A DNA stretch of 64,000 bases from the NCBI GenBank assembly GCA_947652115.1, contig OX393571.1, forward strand, positions 14,067,930 to 14,131,929. The letters run 5' to 3'. A program made the position numbers and the translations under genes. Source of the DNA: Blastomussa wellsi. Its lineage: Eukaryota > Cnidaria > Anthozoa > Scleractinia > Plerogyridae. The notes beneath the pieces are model-generated. The model was not told the origin of the DNA. It made no database searches and saw only the letters and a program-made list of their open reading frames with translations. Below, piece after piece: positions 1 to 9,500 of the stretch (the first letter of the stretch is position 1; the number at the start of each line of letters is the position of its first letter).

Positions 1-3000
1 GATGGAATTTCTTCATTTCTGAGTAATTTTGATCAAGAGCAGATAGAAAAAGCTAGAAATAATCAGCTCGCTTTCGAAAAAGAGCTATTTGAGAAGAAGC
101 TTCAATACACCAAAGAGCTCAAAAACGTGGACTCGCCGGATCAAGCGGCCGCGGGAAGTCAAAATGGTAAACAAAGTGCTGCGTCAGCGAAGTTACCGAA
201 GCTTACTATTACAAAGTTCAATGGAACTAATCTTGATTGGAATCGTTTTTGGGGCCAATTCACCGAGGGAATAGACAAGTCCGAAATGGCTGCTATCACT
301 AAATTTTCCTATCTCAAGGAATTTGTCGATCCTAAGGTCAGAAAAGGCATCGATGGGCTGCCGTTTACCGCCGAGGGCTATGAGAAGGCGAAGGCTATTT
401 TGATCGAGCGTTACGGAAATGTCAGCGAAGTAGTCAAAGCCTACGTTAAGGACATTTTGGATTTGCCGAAGATCAATGGAAGCCAGCCTCGGAAAATTCA
501 TCATTTTTACGAAAGATTGCTGTACGACGTTCAATCTCTCGAGACCATGGGGAAGCTAAGTTTGGTGAATGGAAACGTGGCTCTAACGATCGATAAACTT
601 TCTGGAATTCGTGGAGATTTGGTGCGGAACGATGAAGATTGGCAAAGTTGGGATTTCCTTAAACTGTGTGACGCGTTAAAGTCGTGGACTCGCCGGAATC
701 CAGTGGATTTTGATGAACCGCAGTCGTTCAAACATGATCGCACGCCCTCGCGAAATTACCATACAAAGCAGCAGGACGCCAAGACACGTGGTTGTGTTTA
801 CTGTGAAGATAGCTCGCACAGGAGTTCGGAATGTACACGCGTTGTTGGTTGCGACGAGAGGAAGAAATTTCTGGCTGAAAACAAACTTTGTTTTAACTGT
901 GCTTGCCCAAAACATAGGGCTGCTGAGTGTGCAAGCAAGACGAGATGCAATTTATGCTCCAGGAAGCACCACACCTCCATCTGTCCTGATCAACAACCTA
1001 AGGCAGACAGCGTGTTGTCTTCTGTCGATGCTGAGAAAGTGGTTTACCCTGTTGTAGTGATTAAGGTTGGTGGTATTGAATGTCGTGCATTGTTGGATTC
1101 TGGTTCGTCTAGTTGTTATGCTTCAGCCAAACTTCTGGATATGCTTGGACAGAAGCCAACAGAGATTAAGCCTAAGAGAGTTGAGATGCTTATGGCTTCA
1201 ACCACAGCGAGAATGGAAGTTTTTAAGACCACTGTTTCGTCAAGGTCTGGTGATTACCGTTTAGATGTCAATCTCACCAAGGTCAATAGAGGAGAGCTCC
1301 TTAGCCTGGAAAATCCCCAATACCAACAGTTGACTAACACTTACCCCCATTTAAAGGATGTGAAAATGGATGATACGGATACCAAGCCATTGTTGCCAGT
1401 TCATGTTATCTTGGGTGCTGGAGTGTATGCTCGCATTAAAACTGATACTCGACCAAGGATTGGTAACCAAGGGGAACCTGTAGCTGAGCGCACCAAATTG
1501 GGATGGGTTATTCTTTCTCCAGGAGAGGAGATTGATACTACACACATGCTTCTTACCCAAACTAGCCAAGTGGACTATGAGGAACTATGCAAGTTAGACG
1601 TGTTAGGACTTGCCGACACGCCGCAACATGACCAAGGTGAAGTGTACAGAGAATTTCGTGAGCAGTTATCGCGCAGTGAAAAGGGATGGTATGAAGCGGC
1701 CTTGCCATGGAAAGGCAACCACCCTCCTCTACCTTCAAATGAGTATGGAAGTCTTCGCCGCCTGGAGAATTTGAAGCAGAAATTGAAACGGACCGGGTTG
1801 GAACAGGCCTACAGCGAGATCATCGAAGAACAGAAAGCTGAAGGGATTGTGGAAACAGCTGATCAGCCAGCTCAGGGAGTGGAGTGCTACATCCCCCATA
1901 AACCTGTTGTCAGGGAAGATGCCGCAACAACCAAAGTACGCGCAGTGTATGATGCATCTGCTAGAGCCTACCCTAATGCTGTGTCCTTGAATGATTGCTT
2001 GTATCAAGGCCCCCCTCTTCAAAATAAATTGTGGAATGTCCTTGTCCGGTCACGCATGCACCCTGTGGCATTTGTAGGAGATTTAAAGAAGGCGTTTTTG
2101 CAAGTAAGAATTAGACAAGCTGACCGTGATACTCTGCGGTTTCATTGGAGGCAGGGAGAACAATTGAACATTGAGACATTGCGATTCACAAGAGCTTTAT
2201 TTGGCCTAGCGCCATCTCCCTTTCTTCTTGGTGGTGTAATTGAGTGCCACCTGGACACCTGGAAAGAACGTGAAGAAGTTGTGATAGCTGAGCTGCGAGA
2301 AAGTCTATATGTGGATGACCTGCTAAGTGGTGGAGCAACAGTGGAAGAAGCCAAGGAGCTGAAGGAAAAAGCCATTGAGATCTTTGAAGACGCAACTTTT
2401 ACATTGCATAAGTGGCAGTCAAATGAGCCTAGACTAGAAGAGGGTACTGCGTCTTCAGAAGAAGAGGAGACCTTTGCAAAACAGCAGCTTGGAGGGCCCC
2501 AGGCAGGAGAATCAAGCCTACTCGGACTGGGATGGAACAAGAAAAGTGATGAGGTCATTGTATCTTTCCCTGACTGGGAAGCAGCCCCAACTAAGAGAGG
2601 TGTTCTTCGCAAGCTTGCAAGTATCTATGACCCCTTAGGCTTAGTTTCGCCAGTGACTCTGGTTGGGAAGTGTTTGTATCGTGCTGTATGTTGTGAAAAG
2701 TTGGCATGGGATGCGGAGTTGACAGGCAGGCTGAAACTCAAGTGGCAGCGGTGGGAACAGAGTCTACCCAAACAGATATCTGTAAGTCGTGCTCTCGCTG
2801 ACCACAGGGAACCCATCCATGAAATTCATTTGCATGGCTTTGGAGATGCAAGTAGCTGTGGTGTAGGTGTGGCCGTGTATGCAATCGTTAAACAAGAATC
2901 TGGGACAACTCAACGGCTCCTAGCAGCGAAAGCCAGGCTCGCCAAACAGGGTTTAACGATCCCCCGACTTGAGCTAGTAGCGGCGCATATGGTGACAAAT

Positions 3001-4908
3001 GTGTTGGTTAACGTGAGAGACGCATTGAAGGGTTTTCCTGTTGTAACCCTAAATGGTTGGCTGGATAGCTTAGTTGCTCTCTTTTGGATAAGTGGTGGTG
3101 GGCAGTATAAGCAGTTCGTGGAAAATAGGGTGCAGAAGATCCGTGCACATCCAGAGATTACATGGAGGCATGTTCCCACTAAGGAAAATCCAGCTGATGT
3201 TGCGAGCAGGGGCGGTGATGTTGAGTTTAGTGAGCTTTGGTGGAAGGGTCCAGACTGGGTGGCGGATTGTGAAAGCTGGCCTCCACAACGTGTCATTCAG
3301 CCCTCTGAAGCAAGTACAGCAGAACTGAAAGCTACCAAAGAGTTGTTCAAGGTTGCTGTGGATAAAGCTGACAGGCTGTATGAAGTTCTCGACAAGTTTG
3401 AACTAAGGAAAGCTCTGAACATTTGTGCATGGATTACACGGTTTGTGCACAATTCTCGACACTCTGATCAGAAATTGAGAGGTCCCTTGACAACTGAGGA
3501 GTTACAGAAACAGCACCTGTTCTGGGTGAAAAGAGCTCAGCAGAGTTGTGAGTTTGAAGATGACCGCCTGCGTCTGAACCTGCAACCTAACCCGGATGGA
3601 GTTTTGGAGTGCCGTGGAAGAATACAGGGACTCTATCCTCTATACCTCCCTGACAAGCACTTGTACACTAAGAAGTTAGTACATCGTGAGCACCTGCGCA
3701 CCTTACACGGGGGAGTGAGCTTAACAATGACAAGTGTAAGAAGTAACCACTGGGTCCCACGCCTAAGAAAGCTAGCAAAGCAAACCATAAGAGCTTGCCA
3801 AGGTTGCAAACGATTCCAAGCAGTAGCAGCAGCAAACCCTCCACCTGGCAATCTTCCTGTGGATCGGACACAAGGAACACACCCATTCCAGGTGATTGGT
3901 GTCGACTATGCAGGGCCGATCAAACACAAGAAACGTGGAAAGGAAGAAAGCAAGGCGTACATCGTGTTATATGCATGTTCCCTGTGTCGTGCATTGTATT
4001 TGGACTTGGTCCCCTCACTGGAAACCAGAGAGTTCATTCTGAGTCTAAAGAAGCTGATTGCCAGAAAAGGACGTCCGCAGATTATATACTCTGATAATGG
4101 ATCTACATTTGTCGGGGCAGCACAATGGTTGAGGAAAGCTATGTGTGACGAGAAGTTTAACAAGTTCCTTGCTGAGAATAGTATTACGTGGAAGTTTAAT
4201 CTCAGTCGCGCCCCGTGGTGGGGCGGGCAATTTGAGCGGATGGTTGGATTAGTAAAAAACGCCCTTAACAAGATCATCGGGTACGGTTTCCTGTCATGGG
4301 AAGAATTGGAGGAAGTGCTGCTTGACGTTGAAATAACATTGAATAACAGGCCCCTTTGCTACGTGGAGGATGATGTGGCGTTACCGACTCTCACCCCTAA
4401 TCTCATGATGTTTCCTCAGAGCAACATCTTACCTGATCTGCAACCACACCACATTGATGATGCAGATTTGCGACGAAGAGCCAAACATCTCCGCAAGTGT
4501 AAGGATGCCTTATGGAGAAGATGGTCAAGCGAGTACCTCCGTAGCCTGAGGGAGCGGCACAACCTCAAGCATCAAGGCAAACTCTGTACCTTGGCAGTTG
4601 GTGATGTAGTGATTGTAAAGTCTGAGGAGAAGAAAAACAGGGGAAAGTGGCCACTCGGCATTGTCCAGGAACTGTATCCAGGAAAGGACGGAGTAGTGAG
4701 GGCTGTCAAGTTACGAGCGGGGAAAAACTTCCTTGAAAGACCAGTGCAGCATGTTTATCCTTTGGAACTTTCTTGTGATACATTTGTTCGGGCACAAGCA
4801 GAAGAGCTTAATGCTGAGGCGCCTGTATTCCGGCCACGAAGATTGGCCTCCTTGCAAGCAGAAGAGAGGATCCGTCGAATTGCTGAATCAGAGGAGAACT
4901 TAGAATAA
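1..4908 (+). CDS. BEL/Pao gag-pol polyprotein (5' end off window)
   Basis: Polyprotein of an LTR retrotransposon of the BEL/Pao superfamily. The frame is open from base 1, so the true start lies left of the window; the first in-frame ATG here is at 127 (1,593 codons from there). Seen in order: a charged helical N-terminal part and a gag-like region; two cysteine-rich zinc knuckles (about 790-1000); an aspartic protease with a DSG motif (about 1095-1110); reverse transcriptase with the YVDD box at 2308-2319; an RNase H region (about 2820-3000); an integrase HHCC zinc finger (about 3680-3810); and an integrase core with its two aspartates near 3900 and 4090 and the glutamate near 4235. A C-terminal chromodomain-like or DUF5641-type tail ends at the stop at 4906-4908. 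No frameshift or internal stop is present, so the copy is probably young. No envelope gene is seen. Confidence 0.93.
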   Translation, partial: DGISSFLSNFDQEQIEKARNNQLAFEKELFEKKLQYTKELKNVDSPDQAAAGSQNGKQSAASAKLPKLTITKFNGTNLDWNRFWGQFTEGIDKSEMAAITKFSYLKEFVDPKVRKGIDGLPFTAEGYEKAKAILIERYGNVSEVVKAYVKDILDLPKINGSQPRKIHHFYERLLYDVQSLETMGKLSLVNGNVALTIDKLSGIRGDLVRNDEDWQSWDFLKLCDALKSWTRRNPVDFDEPQSFKHDRTPSRNYHTKQQDAKTRGCVYCEDSSHRSSECTRVVGCDERKKFLAENKLCFNCACPKHRAAECASKTRCNLCSRKHHTSICPDQQPKADSVLSSVDAEKVVYPVVVIKVGGIECRALLDSGSSSCYASAKLLDMLGQKPTEIKPKRVEMLMASTTARMEVFKTTVSSRSGDYRLDVNLTKVNRGELLSLENPQYQQLTNTYPHLKDVKMDDTDTKPLLPVHVILGAGVYARIKTDTRPRIGNQGEPVAERTKLGWVILSPGEEIDTTHMLLTQTSQVDYEELCKLDVLGLADTPQHDQGEVYREFREQLSRSEKGWYEAALPWKGNHPPLPSNEYGSLRRLENLKQKLKRTGLEQAYSEIIEEQKAEGIVETADQPAQGVECYIPHKPVVREDAATTKVRAVYDASARAYPNAVSLNDCLYQGPPLQNKLWNVLVRSRMHPVAFVGDLKKAFLQVRIRQADRDTLRFHWRQGEQLNIETLRFTRALFGLAPSPFLLGGVIECHLDTWKEREEVVIAELRESLYVDDLLSGGATVEEAKELKEKAIEIFEDATFTLHKWQSNEPRLEEGTASSEEEETFAKQQLGGPQAGESSLLGLGWNKKSDEVIVSFPDWEAAPTKRGVLRKLASIYDPLGLVSPVTLVGKCLYRAVCCEKLAWDAELTGRLKLKWQRWEQSLPKQISVSRALADHREPIHEIHLHGFGDASSCGVGVAVYAIVKQESGTTQRLLAAKARLAKQGLTIPRLELVAAHMVTNVLVNVRDALKGFPVVTLNGWLDSLVALFWISGGGQYKQFVENRVQKIRAHPEITWRHVPTKENPADVASRGGDVEFSELWWKGPDWVADCESWPPQRVIQPSEASTAELKATKELFKVAVDKADRLYEVLDKFELRKALNICAWITRFVHNSRHSDQKLRGPLTTEELQKQHLFWVKRAQQSCEFEDDRLRLNLQPNPDGVLECRGRIQGLYPLYLPDKHLYTKKLVHREHLRTLHGGVSLTMTSVRSNHWVPRLRKLAKQTIRACQGCKRFQAVAAANPPPGNLPVDRTQGTHPFQVIGVDYAGPIKHKKRGKEESKAYIVLYACSLCRALYLDLVPSLETREFILSLKKLIARKGRPQIIYSDNGSTFVGAAQWLRKAMCDEKFNKFLAENSITWKFNLSRAPWWGGQFERMVGLVKNALNKIIGYGFLSWEELEEVLLDVEITLNNRPLCYVEDDVALPTLTPNLMMFPQSNILPDLQPHHIDDADLRRRAKHLRKCKDALWRRWSSEYLRSLRERHNLKHQGKLCTLAVGDVVIVKSEEKKNRGKWPLGIVQELYPGKDGVVRAVKLRAGKNFLERPVQHVYPLELSCDTFVRAQAEELNAEAPVFRPRRLASLQAEERIRRIAESEENLE

Positions 4909-5011
4909 CTTGAACATTCAGAACTTTGAGCGGACAGTAAATCCTTTTTCGTGTAGACATAGGATTTTACTAGTAACTTTCTAAAGTTTTTGTTAACGTT
5001 GTTGTTGTTGC

Positions 5012-5080
5012 CCAGTCTCCTGAAAAGTAGACAACATTATCACATTTGTTGATAATGGGGGGAGAGTGTCGGAGACTGGG
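5012..5080 (+). other. Inverted repeat spanning the LTR junction
   Basis: CCCAGTCTCC at 5012-5021 is the exact reverse complement of GGAGACTGGG inside the LTR start. A second inner inverted repeat (ATTATCA / TGATAAT) lies between them, just before the polypurine tract. The RNA or single-stranded cDNA could form a hairpin with the polypurine tract near its base. Confidence 0.55.
5054..5066 (+). promoter_or_regulatory. Polypurine tract of the BEL element
   Basis: An uninterrupted purine run (AATGGGGGGAGAG) lies directly against the TGT that opens the LTR. In LTR retroelements this is the primer for plus-strand DNA synthesis; its exact abutment fixes the LTR start at 5067. Confidence 0.8.
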
Positions 5081-5281
5081 CCCGAATATAGTTAGAAATT
5101 TGATTGACAGATGTGATTATAACATGTGAGCGCAATCGAGCGTAAAAAACTTTCCTTCGGAGCGTGAGAATTGTGAACTGTGTGAAGTGCTGGGAATAAA
5201 TCTGTTCAGTTTATCTTGTGACTTGTGACCTTTGTTGGGCAAACTAAACTTTTCAAATTGCTACTGGAGGCATTCCCAACA
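5067..5281 (+). repeat. 3' LTR of the BEL element (215 bp)
   Basis: The block opens with TGTCGGAG after the polypurine tract and closes with TTCCCAACA, giving the expected TGT...ACA ends. It carries an AATAAA polyadenylation hexamer at 5195-5200. No second LTR is in the window for comparison, so the right boundary is inferred from the terminal dinucleotides. Confidence 0.7.
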
Positions 5282-6516
5282 ATGTTTCATTATCAAATCA
5301 CGCATTTCCAGTCGACATTGATTCAACTAATGTTACTAGTATGCAGTGATCTCGAGGCAACGATATATGTTCAATAAGTTCACGTTTCCGTCGAGTATTT
5401 ATTGTTCTGCAATGGGACGATTTATCTCCTTCACGAGCAAAGCCGTAAATAAAACGCCGCAGTTTTCTTTAGGTGCGCGCGCTGATGACGCAATAAATCG
5501 TGCGCAGTAAGGATGCGCAATGCAATACAGGGGAATGACCTTAAATTTAAATGGTATGCAAGTTAATGTACTTGGGCAAGATTCGTTAGTTTCAAGCCTG
5601 GACCAAGCTGGACCAATGCTCCTAGCCAATTTGTGATAAAGAAAGCACAGTTAAGCGCCAATTCCAAAAGCATTATCATCTGAGATCTATGATCATAAGC
5701 AAATTTTCTATTAATTCGCTGAATTTTAAACATCGACTCCCCTAAAACGTTTAAGAACTATGCCAAGAACTATGCCAGAAGTTACTAGGTTCTAAAAGAG
5801 TAAAAATCTACTAGTTAAAATGTGCTATCATTTTGAAATTGTAAGGCAGCTTTGACTAATGTCATAGCATAAGGTTATGCTCCTCCCAGATCAACTCTTG
5901 AAATTATATGGCAAAAATATGCTGTGTTCAGGCTTTCTTGCCTGATTGAACACTACACAATTATGGTTTGGTGAGTTTTGACAGCTTTCCCCCTTTCTTG
6001 AATATCAGGATTGACACTGACTAAAGCAAACTTCAATTGAAAATATAAACCAGCATGAAGAATTTAAAAATAAATGAAAAAAATCATTAAATCTTTTTTT
6101 TTTATTTTCGTTTCATATGCTTTTACCTTGGCTGTTCTTGTTTTTGTTTCTTTTTCTGCACCAACTGTTATTTATACTTTGAAACTAGTTCTGAACCTAC
6201 ACGCAGTACAGTATTTCATACTTCATGTAACTCTTGTATATGCATTTTGTTTCACTGCCCATGTAACTACTACTTTTTGTAATTTTGTTTTTTTTTTTGT
6301 GAGGCATGTGTATGTGTTGTTTATTGAATAAAGAATTAAAAAAACTTTGAGACAAAATTGCATGCGAGGTTTTAGCACGTCCGGCCGAAAACTATACAAG
6401 TCAACAAGACAGGATGGTATTCAATGCTGTGAACTTCACAATTAAAACTACTGGAATGAAACGTTCTGTGACATCAACTCAGCTTGTATATGTAGACTGA
6501 CTGTAATTATTGCTGC
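5282..6516. other. Intergenic stretch with overlapping poly(A) signals
   Basis: No supported gene lies here. The stretch is A/T-rich. At its right it contains AATAAA on both strands: 6327-6332 on plus and 6325-6320 on minus. The minus one lies about 190 bp downstream of the METTL27-like stop codon and is its likely polyadenylation signal. An 85-codon plus-strand frame at 6074-6331 is T-rich and hydrophobic and I see no reason to call it a gene. Confidence 0.5.
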
Positions 6517-9500
6517 TTAGTTTTTGAGCACTTTGTAAGTGATCACATAACAGTCTCTAAAGCGCTCCTCATCAGGGTAAGTGTACAGCTCACGTCGTTC
6601 TCTATTCACAAGACTCCATTTTCCTGATTTCTCTAACTCCTCAAACTTGGTGCTGTATCCAAGCTCTGCTGGGTCAAAGGAATCTGCACGAATGGTGAAA
6701 ATGAACAGACCACCTTCAAATGAAAAAGAATGCTGAATTAGAATGTGCAGTAAATAATTATACCTGCAATGTTTGACCCTTGTGTGAGTTCACTGATCAA
6801 ATGTGATCCCAAAATGTGGTATAGAAGGTGCTTTTCAGAGGAATGAAAGTGAAAGTACAAGTACATTTTTCTGCATCAGTTGTCTTGTTGTCCCATCTTA
6901 CAGACTCAGCAGTTAATTGCATCTCTTCCCTCCCTTACAGGGTTTCAGTTGTTGCATCCCTTCCCTCCCTATGGTTTCAGTTGTTGCATTCCTTCCATCC
7001 CTCCGACCAGATATGAGATGTGACCGAGCTAAAACGTACTTGACCGGAGACTCTACGGAAATTATTTTCAGCCCTGCTTACAGGGTTTCAGTTGTTGCAT
7101 TCCTCCCCTCCCTTACAGGGTTTCAGTTGTTGCATTCCTCCCCTCCCTTACAGGGTTTCAGTTGTTGCATTCCTTCCCTCCCTTACAGGGTTTCAGTTGT
7201 TGCATTCCTTCCCTCCCTTACAGGGTTTCAGTTGCTGCATCCCTTCCCTCCTTTACTGGGTTTCAGTTGTTGCATTCCTTCCCTCTCTTACAGGGTTTCA
7301 TTTGTTGCATTCCTTCTCTCCTTTTAGGGTTTCAGTTGTCGCATTCCTTCCCTCCCTTACAGGGTTTCAGTTGTTGCATTCCTTCCCTCCCTTACAGGGT
7401 TTCAGTTGCTGCATCCCTTCCCTCCTTTACTGGGTTTCAGTTGTTGCATTCCTTCCCTCTCTTACAGGGTTTCATTTGTTGCATTCCTTCTCTCCTTTTA
7501 GGGTTTCAGTTGTCGCATTCCTTCCCTCCCTTACAGGGTTTCATTTGTTGCATTCCTTCTCTCCTTTTAGGGTTTCAGTTGTCGCATTCCTTCCCTCCCT
7601 TACAGGGTTTCAGTTGCTGCATTCCTTCCCTCCTTTACTGGGTTTCAGTTGTTGCATTCCTTCCCTCTCTTACAGGGTTTCAGTTGTTGCATTCCACCCC
7701 TCCCTTACAGGGTTTCAGTTGTCGCATTCCTTCCCTCCCTTACAGGGTTTCAGTTGTTGCATTCCCTCCCTCCCTTACAGGGTTTCAGTTGCTGCATCCC
7801 TTCCCTCCTTTACAGGGTTTCAGTTGTTGCATTCCTTCCCTCCCTTACAGGGTTTCAGTTGTTGCATTCCTTCCCTCCCTTAGAAGGTTTCAGTTGTTGC
7901 ATTCCTTCTCTCCCTTTTAGGGTTTCAGTTGTCGCATTCCTTCCCCCCTTACAGGGTTTCAGTTGTTGCATTCCCTCCCTCCCTTACAGGGTTTCAGTTG
8001 TCGCATTCCTTCCCTCCCTTAAAGTGTTTCCGTTGTTGCATTGTTTCTCTCCCTTGCAGTGTTTCGATTGTTGCGTTCCTTCCCTCCCTTAAAGGGTTTC
8101 AGTTGTTGCATCCCTTCCCTCCCTTACACGGTTTCAGTTGTTGCATCCCTTCCCTCCCTTACAGGGTTTCAGCTGTTACATGCCTTCCTTCAGTTACAGC
8201 ATTTCAGTTGTTGCATCCTTTCCCTCCCTTACAGGGTTTCAGTTGTTGCATCCCTTCCCTCCCTTACACGGTTTCAGCTGTTACATGCCTTCCTTCAGTT
8301 ACAGCATTTCAGTTGTTGCATCCTTTCCCTCCCTTACAGGGTTTCAGTTGTTGCATTCCTTCCCTCCCTTACAGGGTTTCAGTTGTTGCATCCCTTTCCT
8401 CCCTTACAGGGTTTCAGTTGTTGCATCCCTTCCCTCCTTTACAGGGTTTCAGTTGTTGCATCCCTTCCCTCCTTTACAGGGTTTCAGTTGTTGCATCCCT
8501 TCCCTCCTTTACAGGGTTTCAGTTGTTGCATCCCTTCCCTCCTTTACAGGGTTTCAGTTGTTGCATCCCTTCCCTCCCTTACACGGTTTCAGTTGTTGCA
8601 TCCCTTTCCTCCTTTACAGGGTTTCAGTTGTTGCATCCCTTCCCTCCCTTACACGGTTTCAGCTGTTACATGCCTTCCTTCAGTTACAGCATTTCAGTTG
8701 TTGCATCCCTTCCCTCCTTTACAGGGTTTCAGTTGTTGCATCCCTTCCCTCCCTTACAGGGTTTCAGTTGTTGCATCCCTTCCCTCCTTTACACGGTTTC
8801 AGTTGTTGCATCCCTTCCCTCCCTTACACGGTTTCAGCTGTTACATGCCTTCCTTCAGTTACAGCATTTCAGTTGTTGCATCCCTTCCCTCCCTTACAGG
8901 GTTTCAGTTGTTGCATCCCTTCCCTCCCTTACAGGGTTTCAGTTGTTGCATCCCTTCCCTCCTTTACAGGGTTTCAGTTGTTGCATCCCTTCCCTCCTTT
9001 ACAGGGTTTCAGTTGTTGCATTCCTCCCCTCCCTTACAGGGTTTCAGTTGTTGCATTCCTCCCCTCCCTTACAGGGTTTCAGTTGTTGCATCCCTTCCCT
9101 CCTTTACAGGGTTTCAGTTGTTGCATCCCTTTCCTCCCTTACAGGGTTTCAGTTGTTGCATCCCTTTCCTCCCTTACAGGGTTTCAGTTGTTGCATCCCT
9201 TTCCTCCCTTACAGGGTTTCAGTTGTTGCATCCCTTTCCTCCTTTACAGGGTTTCAGTTGTTGCGTTCCTTCCCTCCCTTACAGGGTTTCAGTTGTTGCA
9301 TCCCTTTCCTCCCTTACAGGGTTTCAGTTGTTGCATCCCTTCCCTCCTTTACAGGGTTTCAGTTGTTGCATCCCTTTCCTCCTTTACAGGGTTTCAGTTG
9401 TTGCATCCCTTCCCTCCCTTACAGGGATTAAGTTGTTGCATCCTTTCCCTCCCTTACAGCTCTGCGCACCTTTACTGGGCTAGCTCGGTTTGCCGAGCTC

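Larger units (their letters stand above)
1..5281 (+). mobile_element. BEL/Pao LTR retrotransposon, 5' end off window
   Basis: The unit holds one long gag-pol frame, a 145-bp spacer, a polypurine tract and a 3' LTR. The 5' LTR, primer binding site and left target duplication are outside the window, so insertion age cannot be estimated from LTR divergence. The intact frame suggests recent activity. Superfamily assignment rests on gene order (protease, RT, RNase H, integrase) and BEL-type motifs. Confidence 0.9.

Noticed and set aside
6074..6331. 85-codon hydrophobic frame before the BEL/METTL27 boundary
   Set aside because: Composition follows T-runs, no splice or promoter context, and it overlaps the METTL27 poly(A) region.
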